A stretch of 38,204 bases of DNA from Teichococcus aestuarii. Its GTDB lineage: Bacteria; Pseudomonadota; Alphaproteobacteria; Acetobacterales; Acetobacteraceae. The notes below the pieces were generated by a model, which did not search any database, was not told where the DNA came from, and worked only from the letters and a program-made list of their open reading frames with translations. The stretch covers positions 1 to 38,204 of the forward strand of contig NZ_PDOA01000027.1 of NCBI RefSeq assembly GCF_003116135.1. The letters run 5' to 3'. The stretch's first letter is position 1; each line of letters begins with the position of its first letter. Made by a program: the position numbers and the translations under genes. Positions 1-6,693 of this stretch are shown piece after piece.

Positions 1-227
1 AGAGCAACAAGCAGACGGAGAGCGAGGCGATGCGGCGCAGGGCGCTGATGCTGCCGCAGGAGATCAGCCGCATGCCGCGGGATCAGGTCGTGGTTCTCAG
101 ACCGGGCATCATGCCGCTGCGGATGCAGCGGATCCGCTGGTTTGAGGATCGGTGGTTCAAGGATCGGGGCGGAGCGATGCCAGAGTGGCCATTGCTGGAA
201 GTCAAAGTGGAGCGTGACATCGTCTAG
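1..227 (+). CDS. TraG/VirD4-type conjugative coupling protein, C-terminal fragment
   Basis: The frame is open from the window edge (first full codon at base 3) to the stop at 227. The peptide contains LMLPQEISRMPRDQVVVLRP followed by PLRMQRIRWFED. This resembles the extreme C-terminus of TraG/VirD4 coupling proteins, where a Leu-x-Pro-x-Glu segment and an acidic/hydrophobic strand precede an Arg-rich helix ending in Tyr/Phe-Glu-Asp. Coupling proteins are inner-membrane hexameric ATPases that bring the relaxosome to the type IV secretion channel. The ATPase core lies outside the window. The call rests on C-terminal resemblance only, but a MobF relaxase on the same replicon supports it. Confidence 0.6.
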   Translation, partial: SNKQTESEAMRRRALMLPQEISRMPRDQVVVLRPGIMPLRMQRIRWFEDRWFKDRGGAMPEWPLLEVKVERDIV

Positions 228-437
228 GCTCACAACCTATGATAAAGCCTCTTGTGCTTTGATACTGCTGTGGTGCCATGGCTGACTTGTGCTGGCCTTC
301 AAAGGTGCAAATCCCGCGACCTGGACACCGAATTCCTGGTTCTTGCGCGTTCGAATAAATAGCAATGGTTTGAATAGACTTCCCTTGACCAGGGATAGAC
401 CCCATTCGATTACTTTAAGATACGGATCGCGGACCGA

Positions 438-1316
438 TCACCTCGTCCATCGGTCTACGGGAATGGCGACCGGATCTTCGTCGTCCGAGTTCCACTGCCG
501 CTCGGGCGCATCACCCAGAAGCAGGAGCGAGATCGTCATCTCATACTGCTCCGAGAAGATGGCCATCTCCTTCGCCTCTTCCTGGAACCAGACACCTGGC
601 GGGTGCAGCACACCGGCCCTGTTATCGAGAACCAAATCCTGGCGGGCGGCCAGGGACGCGGCTGGAAGCTCGATCGTCTCCGCCGCCGCCCGGAAGAAGG
701 CGCTTGACCGTAGCGCAGCCTCGCTGGACCGCGATCGCCATATGAAACCATCCCGCGAGATGACGAGCAGGGCACGGCGCTCCGTATAGGAGAGCCACCG
801 GTAGATAAGCGCCAGCAGCGAGACCCGGTACCGCTGCGCGAGGGCCGACAGGACATCCATGTCTGGAATCGAGGTAGGCGGCAGATGCTTCCGGAGATCC
901 GGGTACGGCATCAGCAGATCGGCAGCGAACTGGTCGGCCTCCCGCTCTACGATCCGCTCAACTCCCGACCCACTGGCGAAATCCTCGGAGGAGCAGCGCA
1001 AGCCCTGGGGATAACGGGCGCGGTGCACGAGATAGTGCCCAAGCTCGTGCCCGAGTGTGTAGTTGACCCGCCCGGGTGAGGCGATGCTCGTGTTGTAGAG
1101 GATGCCCCAGCCCTTCCTGGGAATCCGCACCAGAGCCCCATCGAATTCCGGCAGATGAGCGCCCTCAACGCGGACGATCCGGTCTTCGACTTCGAACTGC
1201 TTCGAAATCTCCATCGCCACCTCTGGCACGTTCACTGGATAACGGTCATTCCCAAGGACCTGATCCAAGACCATGGTTATGCGATTTGCCCATGCTCGGG
1301 GCCCCTGAGGCCGCAT
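438..1316 (-). CDS. capP: CapP-like ImmA/IrrE-family metallopeptidase (CBASS regulator)
   Basis: This 292-residue protein has a zinc-peptidase motif HELGH at residues 90-94 and a downstream glutamate in EREADQFAADLLMP (E126), the usual third ligand of the COG2856 ImmA/IrrE family. The C-terminal half is a less conserved regulatory region. The start codon overlaps the stop of the upstream HTH gene (ATGA), so the two are translationally coupled. The family cleaves partner HTH repressors. Next to CBASS operons, such HTH/peptidase pairs are known as CapH/CapP: CapP cuts CapH, probably in response to DNA damage, and releases CBASS transcription. The pair is divergent from a CBASS operon here, so that role is the best inference. 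The alternative is an ordinary XRE/ImmA-type pair unrelated to CBASS. Confidence 0.85.
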   Translation of the reverse strand: MRPQGPRAWANRITMVLDQVLGNDRYPVNVPEVAMEISKQFEVEDRIVRVEGAHLPEFDGALVRIPRKGWGILYNTSIASPGRVNYTLGHELGHYLVHRARYPQGLRCSSEDFASGSGVERIVEREADQFAADLLMPYPDLRKHLPPTSIPDMDVLSALAQRYRVSLLALIYRWLSYTERRALLVISRDGFIWRSRSSEAALRSSAFFRAAAETIELPAASLAARQDLVLDNRAGVLHPPGVWFQEEAKEMAIFSEQYEMTISLLLLGDAPERQWNSDDEDPVAIPVDRWTR

Positions 1317-1639
1317 CAGGCCTCCTTGCTCCAGATCTCTACAAGATCCCGGATCTTGTCCTTGGTACCGGCAGGCAGCCTACGATACTGACGATAGAAG
1401 GCCTCATCCAGTACTGCAGCGTCAGGGGACACGGAAGAATTATCGACTAGATAATCTGATGTAACTCCCAGAGCCTCGGCTATTCTCGCTACCTTTTCCG
1501 CTGAAGGTCTTGGTGGATCTTTATTCTCCAACTCCCAAATATATGACTTACTTGATCCAGAAAGTGCAGCAAGTTTATCTAAGGTGTATCCCTTCTCCTT
1601 GCGTAGTCGCCGGATCTTTTCTCCGAGCACGTTGGTCAT
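1316..1639 (-). CDS. capH: CapH-like XRE-family HTH repressor
   Basis: This 107-residue protein has an N-terminal Cro/CI-type HTH at about residues 5-65 (LGEKIRRLRKEKGYTLDKLA, then SKSYIWELENK and a sterol-like LGVTSDYLV end). A short C-terminal helix region is the likely dimerisation and cleavage segment. I chose the ATG at 1639 because it follows an AGAGGG ribosome site and lies just inside a strong promoter. A longer open frame to 1696 would start upstream of that promoter. It is the first gene of a two-gene operon with the HExxH peptidase. Its likely role is to repress its own operon and the divergent CBASS operon from the 1640-1811 interval. Confidence 0.85.
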   Translation of the reverse strand: MTNVLGEKIRRLRKEKGYTLDKLAALSGSSKSYIWELENKDPPRPSAEKVARIAEALGVTSDYLVDNSSVSPDAAVLDEAFYRQYRRLPAGTKDKIRDLVEIWSKEA

Positions 1640-1664
1640 GGCGGCACCCTCTGATCGCTTGTTC

Positions 1665-1693
1665 AGGATAGGCGCACAAACTTTCCTTGACAA
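1665..1693 (-). promoter_or_regulatory. sigma70-type promoter of the capH-capP operon
   Basis: On the minus strand, TTGTCA (1693-1688) and TATCCT (1670-1665) are separated by exactly 17 bases. Transcription would start near 1658, giving a leader of about 20 bases before the ATG at 1639. Confidence 0.6.
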
Positions 1694-1702
1694 CAACTAC
1701 GC

Positions 1703-1788
1703 GTGCCTTCAAAGCGTTCGGAGTAGGCACATTTAGAATGCGCATAAGGTGGGAACTGTCGATGATGACCGGCAGGTGCCGTCCCACC
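1703..1788. promoter_or_regulatory. candidate operator region between capH and the CBASS operon
   Basis: Three inverted repeats lie in the divergent interval. GTGCCT (1703-1708) pairs with AGGCAC (1725-1730). GGTGGGA (1748-1754) pairs with TCCCACC (1782-1788). Nested inside the second is CGGCA (1770-1774) with TGCCG (1777-1781). They are plausible repressor sites or a leader hairpin ahead of the TTG start at 1812. No convincing -10/-35 pair for the CBASS operon was found. Confidence 0.3.
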
Positions 1789-1811
1789 ACAGGTAGCTTA
1801 GGGGACAGGAC

Positions 1812-3023
1812 TTGAACGCTCTTGCGCCCCTGGCGGCGAACCTTCTGACCGAAGATCGCGGGAAGCTGCTCTTCGGCTTCCTAGACCGGATCGGCCAAGA
1901 ACTCGATCCCACCGTGACACAGCACGGTGACGTGCAGGGGAAGTACGAGGCCGTGGGCGGCTGGGTCGCGGACGCCGCCGATCCTGTCTTCAAGACGGCC
2001 AGGATCTACCCACAGGGTTCCTTCGCCATCGGGACGGCGATCCGCCCCCTCCACGGCCAGGAGTTCGACGTCGATCTGGTCTGCCACTTCCCCCGGGCCC
2101 GCTTCCCGCTCGCGCCCGCGATGCTGAAGCGGACGCTAGGTGCCCGTCTGCGGGAGAACGCCATCTACGCCGCGCGCCTGCAGGAGATGCTCCGGTGCTG
2201 GCGCATCTGCTACGCGGACAAGTTCCACCTCGACTTCACGCCATCCATCCGGAACCCCGGCTGTCCCCATGGTGGCGAGCTGGTCCCAGACCGGAAATTG
2301 GTGTCCTGGAAGGCCTCCAACCCCCTCGGCTTCAAGGCGCTGTTCGAGAAGAGATCGCTCCTTCAGCCGAGGTTCCGGACACGCTTGGCGAAGGCCGCGG
2401 ACGGCATGCTCACCAAGCGTGCGGAGGTGGCGCCGTTCCCGGCCCTGCGCACGTCTAAGCCTATCCTGCCCCGGACGGTCCAGCTCCTGAAGCGTCACCG
2501 AGACATCCATTTCGAGAGTCGCGATGTCAGCGCCGCTCCGATCTCGGTCATCCTCACCACCCTTGTCGCGCGCAGCTATGAGCATTGCGTGACCCACAGG
2601 GTCTTCGACACCGAGTTCGATCTGCTCGTCGCCATAGTCGAGGGAATGCCCGCCTTCATCGAGCAGCGTGACGAGATGGGGCGTCGGATTTGGTGGATCG
2701 AGAACGAGACGACCTCGGAGGAAAATTTCGCGGAAAAGTGGAACACCGACACCACACGGGCGACCGCCTTCTTCGAGTGGCACGGCAAGCTTCGCGCTGA
2801 CTTGGCCCAGCTCGCCCGGATTGCAGGGCTGGACATCCTCCAGAAGAGCCTCTCGGCCTCGTTCGGAGAAGCACCCGTGACCAAGGTCATGAAGACGGCC
2901 ACCGAGACGGTCGGGACCGCCCGCAGCAACGGAAGCCTCCACGTCGCGCCGCTCATCGGCCTCACCAGTGCTGCGGTCGGAGCCTCGCCCGTGCGGGCGA
3001 ACACCTTCTTCGGTTCGGACTGA
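1812..3023 (+). CDS. cdnD: CBASS CD-NTase (SMODS-type cyclic oligonucleotide synthase), first copy
   Basis: This 403-residue cGAS/DncV-like nucleotidyltransferase has the activation motif YPQGSFAIGT (G69-S70), the metal-binding pair D86 and D88 in EFDVDLV, and a third acid D141 in KFHLDFTPSI, so the catalytic triad is complete. The start is TTG at 1812, preceded by AGGGGACAGG; the frame is blocked by a TAG at 1794. Its job in CBASS is to make a cyclic di- or trinucleotide on phage infection. It lacks the C-terminal AGS-C-like domain of the second cyclase and ends NTFFGSD. The E2 gene follows after 7 bases. Membership in clade D is my guess from its pairing with HNH-SAVED; the product nucleotide cannot be read from sequence. 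Confidence 0.88.
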   Translation: MNALAPLAANLLTEDRGKLLFGFLDRIGQELDPTVTQHGDVQGKYEAVGGWVADAADPVFKTARIYPQGSFAIGTAIRPLHGQEFDVDLVCHFPRARFPLAPAMLKRTLGARLRENAIYAARLQEMLRCWRICYADKFHLDFTPSIRNPGCPHGGELVPDRKLVSWKASNPLGFKALFEKRSLLQPRFRTRLAKAADGMLTKRAEVAPFPALRTSKPILPRTVQLLKRHRDIHFESRDVSAAPISVILTTLVARSYEHCVTHRVFDTEFDLLVAIVEGMPAFIEQRDEMGRRIWWIENETTSEENFAEKWNTDTTRATAFFEWHGKLRADLAQLARIAGLDILQKSLSASFGEAPVTKVMKTATETVGTARSNGSLHVAPLIGLTSAAVGASPVRANTFFGSD

Positions 3024-3030
3024 GGCGTCG

Positions 3031-3540
3031 ATGCGCCCCGGCCTTCCCGCCCGGCTGACCGCAGCGCAGCAGTACTTCAACCTGCGTATATCGCCCCTCT
3101 GCCAGGGAGCCGGGAGCCTCCGGCCTAATGGCCTCACCTGGATCTTCGACCTGCGTCCGACGGCGTTGAGCCGCGTCTACCGGCTCAGGATCGAGTACCA
3201 GCAGGGTGGCACGCCCCAGGTGTTCGCGGTGGCTCCGGACCTCATCGAACTCGCGGGCGGGCGAAAGCTGCCGCACGTCTATGAGCAGAAGCCGACCCGC
3301 CTATGCCTATACCGACCAGCTCGATCCAAATGGCACCTCGGATTACTCATCAGCCAGACGGTTGTCCAATGGGCAGCGCTCTGGCTCTTCTACTTCGAAG
3401 AGTGGCTTGCCTCCGACGAGTGGGCAGGAGGCGGAGAACACCCTCCGGTGACGAAGTCCCGGCGAGGTGAACGACGCCCCCGGCGTAGCGGGACTTCCAG
3501 GTCTGAAAACAAGGGCATCGATCCAGGAACGGCAGCATGA
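3031..3540 (+). CDS. CBASS E2-like ubiquitin-conjugating protein (type II-short)
   Basis: This 169-residue protein starts at ATG 3031, just after GAGGCG that overlaps the preceding stop; its stop overlaps the next gene as ATGA. It carries the hallmarks of the stand-alone E2-like proteins of short type II CBASS: an LTWIFDLRPTALSRVYRLRI strand pair, PHVYEQKPTRLCLY with the candidate catalytic Cys92, a Trp soon after (W101), and a C-terminal WLFYFEEWLASDEW then AGGGEHP ending near H137. In this family the E2 conjugates the CD-NTase C-terminus and primes the cyclase. The usual Pro-Trp in the TIIPW segment reads Gln-Trp here (VVQW), a possible divergence. No E1 or JAB protease gene is adjacent, which fits the short type. 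Confidence 0.75.
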   Translation: MRPGLPARLTAAQQYFNLRISPLCQGAGSLRPNGLTWIFDLRPTALSRVYRLRIEYQQGGTPQVFAVAPDLIELAGGRKLPHVYEQKPTRLCLYRPARSKWHLGLLISQTVVQWAALWLFYFEEWLASDEWAGGGEHPPVTKSRRGERRPRRSGTSRSENKGIDPGTAA

Positions 3541-4733
3541 GCAAGAGAGCAAGAGCCACGACATCGGCCGCCGCGGCAAAGGCCCCAGCTATCGGCCGCG
3601 CTGAAGAGTGCGACGACAAGACCGTCTTCATGATCTGGATGAAGGCGGGCGGGCGGTGCCAGTTCCGGGGGTGCAACCGTGACCTCCTGGAACATCTGCC
3701 CTCGGCCACCCCGAACAAGCGCCTGGGCTATGTGGCACATGTTGTGGCTGCCTCTCCTGGAGGACCTCGGGGAGACCCGATCCGGTCTCCGGCCCTGAGC
3801 AACAGCATCGAGAACGTCATGCTGCTGTGTGGTGATTGTCATACCATCATCGACAGCCGCGAACAGCGGGCGAACTATCCCGAAGCGCTCCTCCTCGAGA
3901 TGAAGCGAGAGCATGAGGCGCGTATCAAGATGCTGGTCGGTCTCGGAGAAGATCGCGCGTCACACGTCCTCTGCTACGGCGCGGATATCGGGAAGCAAGA
4001 ATCCAACCTCGCGATGGACCGGATCGGCCGGGCGATGATCCCCGAACGCTTCCCGGCAAGCAAAGACCCCATCAAGATCGAACTCCAGGGGCTGGCCTCG
4101 CGGGACAGCGATTCTTCCTTCTGGACTACGCAGCAGCAGAACCTTCGCACCCTCTTCGACCGGCGGGTGAAGCCCCGTCTAGAAGCACGTGAACTCCCGC
4201 ATCTCAGTGTCTTCGCCATCGCGCCACAGCCCCTGCTGATGGAGTTGGGGCGACTTCTCGGCGACATCGGCGAACATGAGGTCCGGCAGCTCCATCGGGA
4301 GCCGGCTGGCTGGAGGTGGGCTGAGGACGGCCCCCCTATCCAGTTCAAGATCCGGCGGCCGACCTCCTTCGAAGGTGCTCCTGCTCTCGTGCTCGGGGTG
4401 AGCGCGCCGATCTCGGATGAACGGATCACCTCCATCCTCGGTGACGACATCTCGATCTGGTCCATCTCGGCGGCCGCCCCAGGCAACGACGTCATGCGGC
4501 ACAAGGAAGACCTTTCCCGATTCCGAAGGGAGGTCCGTGCTATCCTCGCGGACATCAAGGCGGCGCATGGGGAGAAGGCGGTCATCTCGGTGTTCCCCGC
4601 ACTCCCAGTTTCGGCGGCCGTGGAGGTAGGGCGAGTCTGGATGCCGAAGGCAGACCTTCCGCTCCACGTCTACGACCAGCAGCCCGCTCCCCGGGGATTC
4701 GTCCCGGCTCTGATGATCGAAGGTGGATCTTGA
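3537..4733 (+). CDS. cap5: Cap5-type HNH-SAVED effector nuclease
   Basis: This 398-residue protein has two domains. The N-terminal HNH nuclease (about residues 28-110) shows a zinc knuckle with C41 and C46 (GRCQFRGC), the catalytic AHVVAASPGGPRGD (H68), N93 in ENVMLLC, and C98-GD-C101-H102 with IID following. The C-terminal SAVED sensor (about 190-398) contains the hydrophobic strand HLSVFAIAPQPLLMELG and a late LPLHVYDQ element. Cap5 proteins bind the CD-NTase product through SAVED, assemble, and degrade double-stranded DNA, causing abortive infection. It overlaps both the E2 gene (ATGA) and the second cyclase gene (TTGA), so the four genes form one tightly coupled operon. Confidence 0.9.
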   Translation: MSKRARATTSAAAAKAPAIGRAEECDDKTVFMIWMKAGGRCQFRGCNRDLLEHLPSATPNKRLGYVAHVVAASPGGPRGDPIRSPALSNSIENVMLLCGDCHTIIDSREQRANYPEALLLEMKREHEARIKMLVGLGEDRASHVLCYGADIGKQESNLAMDRIGRAMIPERFPASKDPIKIELQGLASRDSDSSFWTTQQQNLRTLFDRRVKPRLEARELPHLSVFAIAPQPLLMELGRLLGDIGEHEVRQLHREPAGWRWAEDGPPIQFKIRRPTSFEGAPALVLGVSAPISDERITSILGDDISIWSISAAAPGNDVMRHKEDLSRFRREVRAILADIKAAHGEKAVISVFPALPVSAAVEVGRVWMPKADLPLHVYDQQPAPRGFVPALMIEGGS

Positions 4734-6304
4734 GCGCGACCAAGCCGTTCGTCACGAAGACGTCCGAGGAACTGCTGGAGGATCTCGCTGCCGAACTGGA
4801 AATTCCTGACAGCCGCTACGAGGCCGCCGAACGCAGCTACCGATCGGTAGGTAGCTGGCTTGAGCGTCCAGCCTCTGCCCTCAGCCAGTTCCACCCCTTT
4901 CTGTATCCCCAGGGATCCTTCCGCCTCGGAACGGTAACGAAGCCCGCCGATGACAAGGAGCACTACGACCTCGACGTCGTCTGCGAGCTGGGCATCCTCA
5001 AGAAGTCGGTCACGCAGGAGGATCTGAAGAAGCTCCTCGGCGCGGAGGTGGAGGCCTATGCCGAGGCGAAGCGGATGGCCGAGCCGGGAGAGTCGCGCCG
5101 GTGCTGGACGCTAGAGTACGCGGACGGAGCCCAGTTCCACATGGATCTGCTGCCCGCCCTTCCTGACGGTACTCGACAGCAGATCCTTCTGGAGCAACGG
5201 GGGTTCGATGCGTCACGGGCATCGACGGCGATCGCTATCACGGACCGTGATCACCCCAACTTCCAGCTTCGCACGGACGATTGGCCATCAAGCAACCCTC
5301 GGGGGTATGCGCAGTGGTTCATCGATCGCATGCGCGTCCAGTTCGAGGAGAGGCGGCGCGTGCTCGCCGAAGCGCTTCGCCGCAAGGCGGAAGAAATTCC
5401 GGACTGGCGGGTCAAGACGCCCTTGCAGCAGGCGCTTCAGATCCTGAAGCGCCATCGGGACGTCACCTTCTCTGGGCAGATCGATGATCGTCCGATCTCG
5501 GTCATCCTGACGACCCTCGCGGCCCGGTCATACCGCGGCGAGAACCGCATCGCGGCTGCTCTCTTCTCGATTCTGGAGGGAATGGACCAGCATATCGAGA
5601 CGCGGAACGGGGTGGACTGGATCCCCAACCCGACGGATCCACGGGAGAACTTCGCCGATCGTTGGCTGCAGTACCCCGAACGACGGGAAGCGTTCCACAG
5701 CTGGCTGGGGCAGGCCCGTCAGGATTTCGCGAACGCCGCGCGGGCCTATGACGCTGGAGTGGCGGTGGACGCCCTGGCGCCGCGCCTAGGACGTCGACTG
5801 GTGGAATCCGCTGCGAACCGTCGGATCACCCGATCCGGGATCAGGGGAGCAGTCCCTGGTGCTCTCGTCCTTGCCGGATCCCGTGCTGTCGGTGCCCTGA
5901 AGAGCATCGTCGAGGCACCATACCGCAAGAGGCCGATCTGGCCGGAACGGCTGGGCGGGGCCGTCAGGATCAGCCGGGCCGTGTCGGAGCAGAAGGGCCA
6001 CCGGCCGAAGAGCTTCACTTCGGACAGCGCGCCGCTGAAGAAGAACACCAGCTTGACCTTCGAGGCGACGACGACCGTGCGGCGCCCTTTTCAGGTCTAC
6101 TGGCAGATCACCAACACGGGTCACGAGGCTCTGGCCGTGCCTGGAGGTGGTCGCGGGACGTTCCAGACGGGTGATGTGCGGCGAGGCAAACTCACTCACG
6201 GGGAGAGCACTCTCTACTCCGGAACGCACGGTGTCGAATGTTTCATTGTCAAGGATGGCTACTTGGTCGCGCGCTCCGGAGTCTTCGCGGTGAACATCGC
6301 CTGA
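4730..6304 (+). CDS. second CD-NTase with C-terminal AGS-C-like sensor domain
   Basis: This 524-residue nucleotidyltransferase has YPQGSFRLGT (G62-S63), metal ligands D80 and D82 in YDLDVV, and D139 in QFHMDLLPAL, so it looks catalytically intact. It shares the helical signature LKRHRD ... PISVILTTLxARSY with the first cyclase, showing common descent. Unlike that protein it carries a C-terminal beta-rich domain of about 85 residues (about 440-524) with VYWQITNTGHEA, GRGTF and GTHGVECFIVKDG. This resembles the AGS-C (adenylyl/guanylyl and SMODS C-terminal sensor) domain. It starts at TTG 4730, overlapping the Cap5 stop by four bases, after AAGGTGGA. Whether it makes the signal, modulates the first cyclase, or senses a ligand is unknown. 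Confidence 0.85.
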   Translation: MSATKPFVTKTSEELLEDLAAELEIPDSRYEAAERSYRSVGSWLERPASALSQFHPFLYPQGSFRLGTVTKPADDKEHYDLDVVCELGILKKSVTQEDLKKLLGAEVEAYAEAKRMAEPGESRRCWTLEYADGAQFHMDLLPALPDGTRQQILLEQRGFDASRASTAIAITDRDHPNFQLRTDDWPSSNPRGYAQWFIDRMRVQFEERRRVLAEALRRKAEEIPDWRVKTPLQQALQILKRHRDVTFSGQIDDRPISVILTTLAARSYRGENRIAAALFSILEGMDQHIETRNGVDWIPNPTDPRENFADRWLQYPERREAFHSWLGQARQDFANAARAYDAGVAVDALAPRLGRRLVESAANRRITRSGIRGAVPGALVLAGSRAVGALKSIVEAPYRKRPIWPERLGGAVRISRAVSEQKGHRPKSFTSDSAPLKKNTSLTFEATTTVRRPFQVYWQITNTGHEALAVPGGGRGTFQTGDVRRGKLTHGESTLYSGTHGVECFIVKDGYLVARSGVFAVNIA

Positions 6305-6411
6305 TGGAGACCACGGGTGATCAGAGATCCATCGAGCAGCGGGAGGATGTTGGCATCGGCTATCCGCGAGAATGAAGGCCAGTGACGCCGTGATGCCGAG
6401 ACGGGACTGGC

Positions 6412-6693
6412 CTATTCATGCTGACCGGGGAGCGCAAATGACCACCCTTCCGCCAGCGCCTTCTCCACGTCCTCCCTGGCCAGCACCTTGGTGCGGTCTC
6501 CCATCCGGACTGCCAGGCAGCCTGGGCCAGGGTGGCCACCCTGGCCTGTCGCGGTCCCACCCCAGCGCACGAAGGCCGACAACCGCGCCTTCGTCTCGGC
6601 ATGCTTCCGCAACTCCCGCTCCAGGGCCGGACGTAGCAGATGGCCGACACGGGCGCGAACCCCGCCCGACCCATGGGACGCGCCGCTACTAGT
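6412..6693 (-). other. in-frame open extension after the relaxase amber stop, or separate small gene
   Basis: After the TAG that ends the relaxase (6694-6696), the same frame stays open for 93 codons to a stop at 6412. It encodes a coding-like segment, RPALERELRKHAETKARLSA, then RMGDRTKVLAREDVEKALAE. A TTG at 6612 preceded by GGAGCGGGAG could start a 66-residue protein. It may be a small downstream gene or the lost C-terminus of a longer relaxase. I do not recognise it. Bases 6305-6411, between the second cyclase and this frame, hold nothing I can call. Confidence 0.3.

Noticed and set aside
300-345. tRNA-like stretch (GGTGCAAATCCCGC)
   Set aside because: It has a T-arm-like appearance only; no cloverleaf could be built around it.
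1575-1790. Minus-strand 71-codon frame over the capH promoter
   Set aside because: It spans the promoter and overlaps the HTH gene out of frame; no domain resemblance was seen.
2136-3137. 333-codon minus-strand frame under the first cyclase
   Set aside because: It is antisense to a gene with intact catalytic motifs and has no recognisable domain.
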